Of a DNA stretch of 64,000 nt, positions 30,101-39,285 are shown in pieces; position 1 is the first letter of the stretch; each line of letters starts with the position of its first letter. Under the pieces are notes generated by a model, which was not told where the DNA came from, made no database searches, and worked only from the letters and a program-made list of their open reading frames with translations. A program made the position numbers and the translations under genes. This DNA is from Streptococcus pacificus (lineage in GTDB: Bacteria; Bacillota; Bacilli; Lactobacillales; Streptococcaceae). Location: positions 124,001 through 188,000 of the forward strand of contig NZ_JAENBO010000002.1 in assembly GCF_016481305.1 (NCBI RefSeq), given 5' to 3'.

Positions 30101-33100
30101 CATTTCCAATACTGATTAAATCAGACAAGGTAGAGATGGCACGGTTACCGGCGTAATCTTCAACGACATAGTAGGCATGAGAAAAATCAGTCAACTCTTT
30201 TGGTAGTATAAAACTACCGTCTTTTTGTTGTTCAACAGGTATCTTATTATCTAAGACGATAAAGCCTTCTTCGCCTTGTTTTCTATAGCTTTCGTTATAG
30301 TGACCATATTGATCAGCAAGAAGATAAAAGAGGCGTTCTCTATAGATACCAGACTCACCGTGCTCCAGAGCTGGACGACCTTTAAAGACTCTGCTAGCTT
30401 TATCATAAGTTGCTGTTGTTATAGTTGGTGCTTGTCTATCAAGGATAATATCAAATGCCATTTCCTGTTTTTTACCACCAGGAACATCAGAATAGTAAGA
30501 CAAGACATATTGATATTTGCCGTCTGCTACAGGTAAACCATCAGAGTTTGTCCCATCCCACTCAGTTTCAACCAGTAAGGTAGAAAGAGAATTTCTAGGA
30601 TTACCACTATAGTAGTTCTTATTACCGTTTTGGGCTGAACTTGTCCAAATAGGTGTTCTTCTTTCTTTGTCATCATAATGATACACTTTAGCACGTAAGT
30701 TATTATAGTTACGTAAGAACACACCCTTAAAGGCAAATGAATCTTGATTTTGGTCATCATTAGGTGAGATGGCTAAATGTGGCTTACCACTGTCATCTAA
30801 TTTCAGAATAAAGGCACCGTCGTCAGATTGGTAAGTTCCTAACACTTTTATATCAACTGCTGTTGTTTCTCCTGTAGTAACAAGAGTATCTGATGTGGTT
30901 GTTACAAGTGCTGTGTAATTTTCAGAGCTAGGAATTTCTAAAGACTCCTGTGGACTGAAATAAAAACCATCTTCATCATTGGCAATTATATCGTAAATAG
31001 GTTTTTCGATAACCTCAAGATTTTGGAATTCACCGTTGAAACCAACATAAGGAATACTGACAACTTCACCACCATCAGTAATATCTGTAAATCTGACATA
31101 ACCTTCTAAGAAATACCCGTTTGGCATTAGAGTACGTAAAGGTCCATCAAATAACGAGGCATCGATATCAATAGTAATTGTTTTTGTTTTGTGGGCTTCA
31201 ACACGAACTCTTTGACCTGGTACACTTTGTATTTGTAGAGGTAATAAGGTAACTAAGCCTTCATTGACCAAATCAGTATTAAGATAAGTTGTATAATCTA
31301 ATTCCTTATCTGTATCACCAATATTATGCAAAGTCACATCAAATGTTATTCTATTTTTGACATTACCAAGAGTGATACTACCATCTTTGTCTCCATTGCC
31401 TGTCAAATAAAGATTCGTTTGAATGGCTGCTGCAACATCAATAATACCTGCCCCTTGTTGTCTTGGTGATGTGTAGGCATTTGTAATTTTATTAAAATGA
31501 GGTCTAGCAGTACTCATCAAGAGAAGTTTGACATTTTTAGCCACTTCATCAGGAGTCATTTCTGGATGCTCTTTTAACAAATATTGCTTCACTAAAGCTG
31601 CTGCTCCAGCAACATGTGGAGAAGCCATACTTGTTCCACTCATCATAGCATACTCATTATCGTTGATAGAAGAGTAAATAGCGCCTCCTGGTGCAGCTAA
31701 ATCAGGTTTTAATTCGCCATCAGCAGTTAAGCCCCAACTTGAGAAATTAGATAAGCTTTCTGCCTCTGGATTAGCTTCTTTTGCCTTTAAATTATTAAAA
31801 ATTAATTTGTAATGATGCTTAGCCAACTCATCACCAAATTCTTTTTGAATAAAGAGAGAAGGAATGACATAAGCTGACTCTTCAATACTCATCACAAGAT
31901 TTGCTTCTCCTGGACGATTATTATAAATCATAGCACCAACTGCACCATGTTTAGCAGCTGTAACAATTTTTTCTGTAAAGGTAAACTCGCCACGTTCAAT
32001 TAAGGCAATTTTCCCTTTGAGATTTTTGCCAGCATAATTTTCTTCTCTACCAAGACCGACATGTTCATAGTCGTATTCTTTACCTATTTGCAGTGTTTTT
32101 TTGCTAAGTTGTGGATCTGCATAGGTCACAAGTCCATTATTGAATTGGCTGTTGTTTTCTAATTCTTTGACTTTAAACACTGGACTAATAACTGTTGAAT
32201 TGTTGTAAGAAGCAACAGAAATTGTTCCTTTAGCTGTTGAAGGACTACCAACAAGACCATAATCAGGATATAGTGCAGATGGTTGTGAAGCACCACTACC
32301 AAATGTCCCATCATTACCAGCTGCCATAACAACTGTTACCCCAGCTTTTCTTGCTTCTTCTATCGCTTTAATCACTCGAAAATCAGAATTAATGAGAGAC
32401 CCATTAGCACTTCCCAAACTAAGATTGATACTGTCAGCACCTAATCTCACAGAGTCCTCTATCGCTTTAACATATAAAGCCGGTCCAGTTCCTCTTCTTT
32501 CATCAGAAAAGACTCGCATAAACATCACTTGGGCTTCTGGGGCTACACCTGTGATTAACTCGCCGATGTTTTCCTTTTTAGGATTTCCTGCAGCAATCCC
32601 TGTGACATGCGTTCCATGAGAATCTTTTTCTGATTCTTTTAACTGATCGTTATTATCAACGTAATTATGACCAAAAATGACTTTATTGCTATACCATTTC
32701 CCGTAGTCAATACCTGCTTTTACTTTGGCATCAGTCATTTCTGCTTCTGACTTATATTTTGCTTTTGTTAAATCAGTTAATTGCAAAACATCATGGTCAA
32801 TATCAAGACCTGAGTCTATGATGGAAACCACTGTTCCCTCACCTTTATAACCACTATTCCAGACCTTAGGGACTGTAATAATGGTATTACTATCAATATT
32901 TTGAGGAGTTTCTTGTGTTTTATTAGCTGCTAAAGGAGTAGATTCTTTGCTCGTTTGATCGGTAGCTACGGGAGTTACTTCTGGTTGATCTGATGAAGTT
33001 TCCTCAGAAGTTTCAGTTTTTTCAACAAGAGCTACTTCACTTTCAACATCACTAGGAATTTCTATTATCTCAGCAGTTTCTTTCTCACTATCACTAGCTG

Positions 33101-33335
33101 GCATAGTCTCTGCCACTTGAGAGGCTTGCGTGTGACCTAAATCAAGCTCATTTGTTGGGCTTGTTTTTTCTAGCTGAACGACTTCTTCTGTAGTAGTTGC
33201 TATCTCAGATGGACTTTTTGTGTGTGAATCAGCAGCAACCGTTCCAGCGCCACTAACGAAAAATATAGTTCCTAATAAAATCGAAACAGCACCGACTTTG
33301 TATTTACGAATTGAAAAACGTTGTTTTAATTTCAT
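27159..33335 (-). CDS. Cell-wall-anchored subtilisin-family protease, C5a-peptidase-like
   Basis: The protein has 2058 residues: a YSIRK-like signal (FSIRKYKVGAVSILLG), a Glu/Thr-rich prosegment (about 37-150), an S8 catalytic domain with Asp174 (IIDSGLDIDHD), His240 (DSHGTHVTG) and Ser569 (GTSMASPHVAG), and an inserted PA domain near 400-500. Fn3-like domains follow, then about three FIVAR-like helical repeats (1275-1472, each ending like LNGQE), 17 repeats of 20 residues (about 1477-1816), a further domain, and LPKTG with a hydrophobic tail. The layout matches streptococcal C5a peptidase (ScpA/ScpB) and related wall proteinases, but it is far longer than the roughly 1150-1180 residues of ScpA. 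C5a as substrate is not proven. AAGGAGAG precedes the ATG. Confidence 0.9.
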   Translation of the reverse strand: MKLKQRFSIRKYKVGAVSILLGTIFFVSGAGTVAADSHTKSPSEIATTTEEVVQLEKTSPTNELDLGHTQASQVAETMPASDSEKETAEIIEIPSDVESEVALVEKTETSEETSSDQPEVTPVATDQTSKESTPLAANKTQETPQNIDSNTIITVPKVWNSGYKGEGTVVSIIDSGLDIDHDVLQLTDLTKAKYKSEAEMTDAKVKAGIDYGKWYSNKVIFGHNYVDNNDQLKESEKDSHGTHVTGIAAGNPKKENIGELITGVAPEAQVMFMRVFSDERRGTGPALYVKAIEDSVRLGADSINLSLGSANGSLINSDFRVIKAIEEARKAGVTVVMAAGNDGTFGSGASQPSALYPDYGLVGSPSTAKGTISVASYNNSTVISPVFKVKELENNSQFNNGLVTYADPQLSKKTLQIGKEYDYEHVGLGREENYAGKNLKGKIALIERGEFTFTEKIVTAAKHGAVGAMIYNNRPGEANLVMSIEESAYVIPSLFIQKEFGDELAKHHYKLIFNNLKAKEANPEAESLSNFSSWGLTADGELKPDLAAPGGAIYSSINDNEYAMMSGTSMASPHVAGAAALVKQYLLKEHPEMTPDEVAKNVKLLLMSTARPHFNKITNAYTSPRQQGAGIIDVAAAIQTNLYLTGNGDKDGSITLGNVKNRITFDVTLHNIGDTDKELDYTTYLNTDLVNEGLVTLLPLQIQSVPGQRVRVEAHKTKTITIDIDASLFDGPLRTLMPNGYFLEGYVRFTDITDGGEVVSIPYVGFNGEFQNLEVIEKPIYDIIANDEDGFYFSPQESLEIPSSENYTALVTTTSDTLVTTGETTAVDIKVLGTYQSDDGAFILKLDDSGKPHLAISPNDDQNQDSFAFKGVFLRNYNNLRAKVYHYDDKERRTPIWTSSAQNGNKNYYSGNPRNSLSTLLVETEWDGTNSDGLPVADGKYQYVLSYYSDVPGGKKQEMAFDIILDRQAPTITTATYDKASRVFKGRPALEHGESGIYRERLFYLLADQYGHYNESYRKQGEEGFIVLDNKIPVEQQKDGSFILPKELTDFSHAYYVVEDYAGNRAISTLSDLISIGNDNGLIAIKVFSEELNSEVSVDVTYSIRDSSGRQVKKQYHKGDLNLVKLPFGTYTVDLFVYDEERAQLVSDRSVTLTISEKESVKDAIFKVKVLSKASLLIDFDKELPTGSEVRLTSGETTSIVLPNSTYSRSDYGKYVPTGDYRLALTLPAGYEVLEDLATLTVPVIEDEVNITKLTLINKNPLIEVVNNQTDVPLTATFYNASEALRKAYLLSLGKAQELLKNKAPQSDINQAVKELQTAQQALNGQETTLVALSEEVSKETDVKDSALYVNSSSATKENYDKQLAIAKQTLQKMRVTQVEVNAALESLANAREQLTGQETNKSNLSDLVSKAPDFKQTSVKYQNASKDKKEAYDQLLQEAKVLLANDKASQEQVDTLFNRLKAAADSLDGQEIREIKVPDKAPSYELPVSDFVAETKVPDKAPSYELPVSDFVAETKVPDKAPSYELPVSDFVAETKVPDKAPSYELPVSDFDPETKVPDKAPSYELPVSDFVAETKVPDKAPSYELPVSDFVAETKVPDKAPSYELPVSDFVAETKVPDKAPSYELPVSSFSPETKVPDKAPSYELPVSDFVAETKVPDKAPSYELPVSDFVAETKVPDKAPSYELPVSSFSPETKVPDKAPSYELPVSDFDPDTKVPDKAPSYELPVSDFVAETKVPDKAPSHELPVSDFVAETKVPDKAPSHELPVSGFDPDTKVPDKAPSHELPVSDFVPETQLPDKAPSHELPVSDFVAETKVPEVAPTADDKPAFEGEMIDKGSTTVPTPNQSSEKEVLTSSKTLIDSTNGVSVILEEGELASIVGIKITHKETSDAQTPSVLASEDYDLFDIILLDKDGNSLQPTKDTLVILPVDDGKEVARVVYLPNTSTEESLEFTSTNYRDESGQLHQAVVFVAKHFSDYGLVYKKETVSTTDNQPTPLAVNTKQDAPSSTQASASTTAKDGKTLPKTGDADTTSALLGLSLVVGGLGIATSYRRRKN
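27888..28907 (-). repeat. 17 tandem 60-bp repeats in the surface protease
   Basis: Seventeen units of exactly 60 bp encode the 20-residue consensus KVPDKAPSYELPVSDFVAET. Variants are DFDPET, SFSPET, DFDPDT and GFDPDT at the unit end, and SHELP for SYELP in the last four. Synonymous variants come in blocks, showing recent unit duplication. Pro recurs every few residues, which suits an extended wall-spanning stalk. Confidence 0.95.
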
Positions 33336-33548
33336 AAATCTCTCCTTTTTCCTTAAATGTCTATGGAAATATTAAACCATAAATTATCAGAAATTTCTAT
33401 AATTTTCTGAATTTTATTTTTATCATTCCATTAATTTGATTTTTTAGTTTATTTAAAAAGCTCTATTAAATGATTTATTGACACTATTACAACACTCATC
33501 CTATTTTGACAACACAAAAAGTCGTTAGCTGGCTAACGACTTTTTAGA
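33336..33548. other. Upstream region of the surface protease
   Basis: The gap is AT-rich and noncoding. It carries the AAGGAGAG ribosome-binding site for the protease and the pgi terminator. I did not find a convincing -35/-10 pair for the protease on the minus strand. Confidence 0.4.
33516..33545. terminator. Terminator of pgi
   Basis: AAAAAGTCGTTAGC pairs with GCTAACGACTTTTT. It lies next to the pgi stop codon. Confidence 0.9.
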
Positions 33549-34898
33549 TTATAAACGAGCATTTAGTTCTTTACTTAATTCTTCAAAACCTGGTTTTCCT
33601 AAAAGAGCAAACATGTTTTTCTTATAGGCTTCTACTCCTGGTTGGTCAAATGGATTCACACCATTAAGGTAACCTGATAAACCAATGGCTAGCTCAAAGA
33701 AGTAGATAAGATAACCAAGGGTAAATTCGTCTTGTTGAGGCAATGTAATGTACATATTTGGCACACCACCATCTGTGTGGGCAAGAAGTACACCATCCGT
33801 TGCTTTTTTGTTAACAAAGTCAACATCTTTGCCTTGCAAGTAGCCAAGACCATCTAAGTCTTCAGCTAGTTCTGGAATAGTAACGTTACGACGTGGTTTT
33901 TCAACACGGATAACTGTTTCAAACAAGTTGCGATAACCTTCTTGGATGTACTGACCAAGTGAGTGAAGATCGGTTGAGAAGTTAGCTGAGGAAGGGTAAA
34001 TCCCTTTGTTATCTTTTCCTTCTGACTCACCGGCTAATTGTTTCCACCACTCTGCAAAATATTGAAGAGATGGTTCATAGTTAGCTAAAATTTCTGTGAT
34101 ATAGCCTTTTCTATATAGAACATTTCTAATCGCAGCATATTGGTAAGCTTCATTTTCTTCTAATTTATCTGAAGCGTAGTCGAGACGGGCTTTTGCAGCA
34201 CCATCCATCAAAGCTTTAATGTCTGCACCACTTGCTGCAATTGGTAGTAGGCCAACAGGTGTCAGCACTGAAAAACGTCCACCAACATTATCTGGGACTA
34301 CAAATGTTTCCCAATTGTTTGCATCTGCTTCAACCTTGACTGCTCCTTTGACACGATCTGTTGTTGCATAAATGCGCTTATTAGCTTCTTCTTTGCCATA
34401 TTTTTTAACTAATAATTCTTTAAAGACACGAAAAGCAATAGCAGGTTCTGTTGTTGTCCCTGATTTAGAAATAACATTAACCGAAAAATCTTTATCAGCG
34501 ACATAATCCACTAAATCTGCTAGATAATTGGCTGAAATAGAATTTCCCGCATAAAGGATTTGTGGTGCTTTTCTTTCTTCTTTTGATTGGAGATTAACAA
34601 ATGAAGAACTGAGGAAATCAATCACAGCACGCGCTCCAAGATAAGAACCACCAATACCAATAACGACTAACACATCACTATCTGATTGGATTTTTTTAGC
34701 GGCCTTTTGAATACGATCAAATTCTTCTTTGTCATAATTATCTGGAAGATCAATCCAGCCAAGAAAATCTGAACCCGGACCTTTTCCTTCACGTAATAAT
34801 TGGTCTGCTACAGTGATATAAGGTTGCATCATGTCTATTTCATGTTGCTCAATAAATTGATCTAATGTTTTTGAATAATTAAATGTGATTTGCTTCAT
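33549..34898 (-). CDS. pgi: Glucose-6-phosphate isomerase
   Basis: The protein has 449 residues and carries the PGI signatures [34 protein letters not shown] and [14 protein letters not shown]. It interconverts glucose-6-P and fructose-6-P in glycolysis. It is a housekeeping gene lying between two LPXTG surface-protein genes. The gene stands alone, with a terminator on each side and a GGAG site before the ATG. Confidence 0.96.
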   Translation of the reverse strand: MKQITFNYSKTLDQFIEQHEIDMMQPYITVADQLLREGKGPGSDFLGWIDLPDNYDKEEFDRIQKAAKKIQSDSDVLVVIGIGGSYLGARAVIDFLSSSFVNLQSKEERKAPQILYAGNSISANYLADLVDYVADKDFSVNVISKSGTTTEPAIAFRVFKELLVKKYGKEEANKRIYATTDRVKGAVKVEADANNWETFVVPDNVGGRFSVLTPVGLLPIAASGADIKALMDGAAKARLDYASDKLEENEAYQYAAIRNVLYRKGYITEILANYEPSLQYFAEWWKQLAGESEGKDNKGIYPSSANFSTDLHSLGQYIQEGYRNLFETVIRVEKPRRNVTIPELAEDLDGLGYLQGKDVDFVNKKATDGVLLAHTDGGVPNMYITLPQQDEFTLGYLIYFFELAIGLSGYLNGVNPFDQPGVEAYKKNMFALLGKPGFEELSKELNARL

Positions 34899-35048
34899 TG
34901 TCTTTCCTACTCCTTCTATTTGTGTTCCTTTACTATACTACCTTTTTATCCCCTTTTTTTCAATTGTTTTGAAAAATAATCTTTATTAGAAGTAGTTTTT
35001 TAATCGTCTCATATTTTATTAATGACAGCATTTTTAATTGAAATTTTC

Positions 35049-35085
35049 AAAAAGGTTTAGGACTAAAATTAATCCTAAACCTTTT
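35049..35085 (-). terminator. Terminator of the LPXTG adhesin gene
   Basis: AAAAGGTTTAGGA pairs with TCCTAAACCTTTT about 45 bases after the stop, with a T run on the minus strand. Confidence 0.85.
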
Positions 35086-35130
35086 AAAATGTCGTTTTAT
35101 CCTTCCATAAAGCAAAGGAGCATTACTACA

Positions 35131-36720
35131 TTAATTGTTTCTTTTTTTAAGTCTTCCTAAAGTTATCATTACAACTAGAACGAACCCGATAAATACTGGT
35201 TGATAGTCAGTGGCGTCACCTGTTTTAGGAAGTGTTTTTTTCTCATTCTTTTGCTCTTGGTTTTTTTGGTCTAACTTTGGTTTATCTTTTGATTCTGGTT
35301 TTTTCTTATCGGTAATTTCACCTTTAGGCAAGTCATAACTTGGAGCATTATCTGGAATCTTAAACTGGCCTGGTACTATGATAGTAGCCATTGGACCTAC
35401 TTCGCCAAAGGTATTAGTGATATAGGCTGTGACAGTGGCACCCGGCTTAACTTCTAACATTTGACCATTATCTAGAAGAGATTGTGTTACCTCATAATCT
35501 TTACCGTCAATGGTTAACATATCACCAACTGCTGTACCTGTAGGTGCTTTAACAGTTACGGTCACAGTGCCATCTGAGCCTACTTCGTCTTGACTGTAAA
35601 CACCATCAGAGCCTGGATCTTCATTAGACATTATCGGTGCTTCTGGTATAGGCGCCAACGTATAAGATTTTGTGGCCATCACGGTCCCTTGATTACCTAC
35701 TGTATTAGTTGCTAGTATAGAAGCATCAATGATTTTATCGCTATCTGCTACTAAATCAGAACCTTTAACGGCGATGCTAAAGTTGCCTTTATCATCCACT
35801 TGACCTTGGTAATAAACATCATTGATAGTAAGAGAAATGTAATCACCTGCCATAAATACGCCACTAGCTTGACCAGTAATCACAATATCTGCTTGAGCTT
35901 CTTTACTAGTCACGATATTATCCATTGTAACATCGTTAATCATTAGTTGTGTGGTCGAATTATTTGGTCGTGAAGTGTCATATGGAGCAGCTGTACCTAC
36001 CGCTACTTGTCCTTCATTGCCTGCTTTATCAATGATGTAGGCAGAAATGGTAGTAGCTGGAGCCACTTCTACTTCTTGACCATTTTGAAGAATCTCTTGA
36101 GTAATCGTATAAGAAGTACCATTAATCATTAAAATATCGCCAACTTCTGTACCAGTTGGGACTTTAACCGTTGCAGTAATAGTGCCGTCAGGACCAACTT
36201 CTGCGTGATTATAAACACCGTCAGCGCCTGGATCTTCAAAAGAGATAGTAGGTGCAAGGGGTGCTATCGTGTCAACAACAAACTGGACGAGGTTACTACT
36301 TCCTTGAGTACCGTCAACACCATTATAATAGCTACCAGACAATAACGTAATTTTCCCTTCCCCGCTATAATCATAGATAGGAACAATATTTGCTGTCCAG
36401 GTCTTTCCACCATCAACAGAAGAAAGATTATTGAGAGAAACGCCCATCGTTTTAAAGTCAGATGGTTCTAGACCAACAACTTTGTCAGTAAAAGTGATGT
36501 GAAGAGTTGTTTTCTCTCCAATGGATAGCATAGTATCATCAAGTGAAAATTGTTCAAATGTTGTTTCAGCATGAACAGTCATCGGTTCACCGATGATTGG
36601 TGCGTTTGGTGAGAAAGCAGAAATGATTAGAGTAACTAAAACAGTGACTAAGCCAATAAGACAGTTTTTGAATATAGATTTATGAAGACCACTAGGCCTT
36701 GAATGACTAAATGTTTTCAT
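35131..36720 (-). CDS. LPXTG cell-wall-anchored protein with bacterial Ig-like repeats
   Basis: The protein has 529 residues from the ATG at 36720, which has GGAGGATAG before it; an in-frame ATG at 36750 lies upstream of that site. It contains a long signal peptide, a Big-type domain (TTLHITFTDKVVGLEPSDF), and a module starting DPG.DGVY and ending AYI..G that occurs twice (about 160-250 and 380-465) around another Ig-like domain. A charged Lys/Glu/Gln linker and LPKTG complete it. Just before the linker is KIPDNAPSYDLP, close to the repeat unit of the neighbouring protease. No enzymatic motif is seen, so it is probably an adhesin or surface stalk protein. Confidence 0.85.
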   Translation of the reverse strand: MKTFSHSRPSGLHKSIFKNCLIGLVTVLVTLIISAFSPNAPIIGEPMTVHAETTFEQFSLDDTMLSIGEKTTLHITFTDKVVGLEPSDFKTMGVSLNNLSSVDGGKTWTANIVPIYDYSGEGKITLLSGSYYNGVDGTQGSSNLVQFVVDTIAPLAPTISFEDPGADGVYNHAEVGPDGTITATVKVPTGTEVGDILMINGTSYTITQEILQNGQEVEVAPATTISAYIIDKAGNEGQVAVGTAAPYDTSRPNNSTTQLMINDVTMDNIVTSKEAQADIVITGQASGVFMAGDYISLTINDVYYQGQVDDKGNFSIAVKGSDLVADSDKIIDASILATNTVGNQGTVMATKSYTLAPIPEAPIMSNEDPGSDGVYSQDEVGSDGTVTVTVKAPTGTAVGDMLTIDGKDYEVTQSLLDNGQMLEVKPGATVTAYITNTFGEVGPMATIIVPGQFKIPDNAPSYDLPKGEITDKKKPESKDKPKLDQKNQEQKNEKKTLPKTGDATDYQPVFIGFVLVVMITLGRLKKRNN

Positions 36721-36947
36721 GTGTTCTATCCTCCTCTTATTCCATAACAAAACTTTATTAAAATATTCTAATAAATTATTACAAAATGATAGTTAACCCG
36801 TTTGTTTCTCCTCCTTTCTCACCCGTATTCTAGCATTTTGTCTTATAACTGTACAGTAATTATACAAGATTAAAAACTATTTTTATGCTAATTAAAACGG
36901 TTACAAACGAAAATTATTAAAATCTTATTTTTTGAGAATTTAGATGC
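36721..36947. other. Leader and promoter region of the LPXTG protein gene
   Basis: On the minus strand an extended -10 TTGTATAAT lies near 36860. Downstream comes AAAGGAGGAG near 36815, a strong ribosome-binding sequence with no start codon in range, and then about 95 AT-rich bases before the real site and ATG. No gene is seen. Confidence 0.4.
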
Positions 36948-38189
36948 TTATTTCAACAATTTCAAACAGTTTTCTAGGTCAATATCTTGAAAAAGATGTT
37001 GAGGGGTAAAAGGGATTAAAATATCTGGTTCAACCCCTTTATCTGTCATCCCTTGACCAGAATCGATGGCTAAACTTCTTGAAGTGGGAAATACCAATTG
37101 ATAGTCACCTAGTAAAACCCTACAAACGTTAGAGTAATCCAAAATCCCCATGGTTGGTCGACCAAGAACAGTGACTTTTGGGAATTTTTTCATCATCTGA
37201 ACAAAGTTATCACCCGAAGAAGCACAATAGACATCACTTAAAATAAAAATCTTTTCTGGCCATTTTAAGCCAGTCATTTCAGGAAAAACGGTATCATCGT
37301 TAAAAAGCACGAAGCCATCGTTTTGGTGACGAACCAATTCTTTTTTTAAACTTGCTATCAAGCGTTTTGTTTCTTCAGTCGTCGTTTCTTGTTCCAAAAT
37401 AGCTTCAAATTGCTTGAGCCTTAAAGCTACATTACGCTTGGTATACAAGATTTCCATCTGATCATCATCAAAATTAATATCATCTAATTGTTTTCCTTCT
37501 GGTAGTGCGTATTTCAGCAAAGGAAAATATAAGGAATCTGTTCCACCATGATTAATCCTAACATCAATAATCAGTGCTTTAGCCTTTTCAATGGCTGATT
37601 GACTGTCTTGAAAGAGTTGACTAATGGCTGATTCATCATAAAAGTTTTCCATTTTTAGATAAACAATATCATCAGTCAGTTGCTTCCATTCAAAAACTCT
37701 ATCGGTGATTGGTAGTTTCGTTTTTTCAACTAAAATCTTGTGAGGTTTACCATCTCTTTTAACAGTCACATGGCTAGCCCTAGTGATAAGGATGGCCCAG
37801 TCCATAAATTGTCGTTCGGGTGTTGGACTAACGAAAAAAGTCTTGTGCTTGTCATAGTAAGTAGTGATTGGTACATCGTCTACAGCAACAATGGCATCCC
37901 CTTTTTGGAGGTTGGTATCTTTATTTGCTGATAAAACGTATAAGACATCATCCATACGACGAAGCCTAAAACCATTAGGTTCTACTTTTTTGGGTCCAAA
38001 GTAGACATGACTCAAAACACCAAAACTCGCGATATAAGAATGCATGAGATAGAGAAAATCATCTTCAGACATCTCATCAGAAATCAAAGAACGGTAATCG
38101 TCTGGATTAGTGCCCTTGATATCCTTTTTCGTCGACGAATCTTCTCTCAAATAGCGAACGACTTCTTCAAAAATTTCTGTTTTTTTCAT
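36948..38189 (-). CDS. S41-family peptidase, probably cytoplasmic
   Basis: This 413-residue S41 (C-terminal processing/tail-specific) protease has no signal peptide. A PDZ-like segment (LQKGDAIVAVDDVPI) precedes the tail-specific protease core with DVRINHGGTDSLYFPLL and a nucleophile region ILSDVYCASSGDNFV. The context PadR-DUF2812-S41, with a 66-base gap after DUF2812, suggests one transcription unit. The substrate is unknown. Lack of a signal is unusual, as many S41 proteases act outside the membrane. Confidence 0.8.
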   Translation of the reverse strand: MKKTEIFEEVVRYLREDSSTKKDIKGTNPDDYRSLISDEMSEDDFLYLMHSYIASFGVLSHVYFGPKKVEPNGFRLRRMDDVLYVLSANKDTNLQKGDAIVAVDDVPITTYYDKHKTFFVSPTPERQFMDWAILITRASHVTVKRDGKPHKILVEKTKLPITDRVFEWKQLTDDIVYLKMENFYDESAISQLFQDSQSAIEKAKALIIDVRINHGGTDSLYFPLLKYALPEGKQLDDINFDDDQMEILYTKRNVALRLKQFEAILEQETTTEETKRLIASLKKELVRHQNDGFVLFNDDTVFPEMTGLKWPEKIFILSDVYCASSGDNFVQMMKKFPKVTVLGRPTMGILDYSNVCRVLLGDYQLVFPTSRSLAIDSGQGMTDKGVEPDILIPFTPQHLFQDIDLENCLKLLK

Positions 38190-38255
38190 TTAACTTTTCC
38201 ATAAACTTCTATATTAATGAGGGATCTGTTAAACTGGTTAAACCTTCCCATTGAT

Positions 38256-38783
38256 TTAACCTCCTTTAATCTTCTTAACCAATTGTCGATATTTCAATAA
38301 TTGTGTTCCTACAATCACTAAGGCTAGGATACAGACCATCAAGAGAAATTTATCAGCCCATGTTTGAAAGCCTGTCTTTACAAAAATGGCATAAGCTAAG
38401 AAGAGCAAAACAATCCCATAGATGGTTGGAAATTTGATGCTTTTTTTCGCACGATTTAATTTTGAAGTCGTATCACTAAATAAGGTCAAATCACCATCAT
38501 TATCTTTTTTAGGCTTTCTAAAATAGTACCAATTGTTATACTTAAAAACATACTCCCAGCCATAATCTTGACACATAGCGATATAGTCTTCTTCATCGCT
38601 GGTTTGTTCTAAGATATCCAATTGATAGACATAGTCTTCTGGAGCTGTCTCTTCAAACACATAAGTATTAAGTCCTTTAATGTCAACAAAACGCCAACCG
38701 TTTTGATGCTGTTGTTCTAAAAAGCTTTCTTCTTCTAAAAAATCAACCATCGAAAAAAAGCGATGCATTTTTTTAATTGTCAT
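38256..38783 (-). CDS. DUF2812 domain membrane protein
   Basis: This product has 175 residues. The N-terminal DUF2812 domain includes HRFFSMVDFLEEESFLEQQH, YVYQLDILEQTSDEEDYI and YGWEYVFKYNNWYYF. Two C-terminal transmembrane helices follow (about 112-130 and 137-155). DUF2812 proteins are regularly encoded next to PadR regulators in Firmicutes; their role is not known. AAAGGAGAG supports the ATG at 38783. The start overlaps the PadR gene by 11 bases. Confidence 0.88.
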   Translation of the reverse strand: MTIKKMHRFFSMVDFLEEESFLEQQHQNGWRFVDIKGLNTYVFEETAPEDYVYQLDILEQTSDEEDYIAMCQDYGWEYVFKYNNWYYFRKPKKDNDGDLTLFSDTTSKLNRAKKSIKFPTIYGIVLLFLAYAIFVKTGFQTWADKFLLMVCILALVIVGTQLLKYRQLVKKIKGG

Positions 38784-39099
38784 GGTTATTCTCTCCTTTA
38801 ATATTATGATACATTCTTTCAATCCGTTTCATCTCTATCTGCAAAATCTCTAGACCTAAAGGTGTAATCTGATAGAGTTTTCGTTTCCCTTGGGCTCTTG
38901 AAAAAGCGATAAGCCCATCACTCTCCATTTTCGATAAACTACCATACATGGTGCCTGCACTAATAATCACCTCATCTTTGGTCATTTCTCTAACCATTTG
39001 TGTAATATTATAACCATGTCTTTCTTCTTGTAGACAGTAAAGGATATAGAATCCCGTTTCTGTCATTGGTAGATAAATTCGTTTAAGACGTTCATCCAT
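38773..39099 (-). CDS. PadR-family transcriptional regulator
   Basis: The product is 108 residues long: a winged helix (PMTETGFYILYCLQEERHGY, SAGTMYGSLSKMESDGLI, GKRKLYQITPLGLEIL) and a short C-terminal dimerisation helix, typical of small PadR proteins. The second of two adjacent ATGs was chosen because it has the better spacing to AAAGGAGGT. A consensus promoter just upstream overlaps an inverted repeat, so autorepression is likely, as known for the family. The operon would respond to an unknown ligand, often an envelope stress or toxic compound. Confidence 0.92.
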   Translation of the reverse strand: MDERLKRIYLPMTETGFYILYCLQEERHGYNITQMVREMTKDEVIISAGTMYGSLSKMESDGLIAFSRAQGKRKLYQITPLGLEILQIEMKRIERMYHNIKGENNHDN

Positions 39100-39124
39100 C
39101 ATCCTACCTCCTTTAAATTATTTT

Positions 39125-39172
39125 ATATCGTACTTCTATCTATATTATATCGAGGTGCGATATATTTGTCAA
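39125..39172 (-). promoter_or_regulatory. padR promoter with overlapping inverted-repeat operator
   Basis: On the minus strand TTGACA (39167-39172) and TATAAT (39144-39149) are 17 bases apart, both perfect. Arms ATATCGTACTTC (39125-39136) and GAGGTGCGATAT (39152-39163) form an inverted repeat with two mismatches that straddles the -10. This placement fits PadR autorepression. Confidence 0.8.
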
Positions 39173-39208
39173 GAATTTTAAGAAAGATAGAAAAGCTGAT
39201 TAATCTCT

Positions 39209-39237
39209 TTGCATCTTCCTTCGCTTTCTTTTATAAT
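39209..39237 (+). promoter_or_regulatory. Promoter of the amidase gene
   Basis: TTGCAT (39209-39214) and TATAAT (39232-39237) are 17 bases apart. The position shows that transcription begins after the in-frame ATG at 39166, so the start at 39286 is the one used. Confidence 0.7.
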
Positions 39238-39285
39238 AAAATTGATATGACGACTCTCAAGAATCGACTAGAAAGCAGGAAAATC

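Noticed and set aside
39166..39285. N-terminal extension of the amidase from the ATG at 39166
   Set aside because: The TTGCAT/TATAAT promoter lies inside this stretch and the family start matches 39286.
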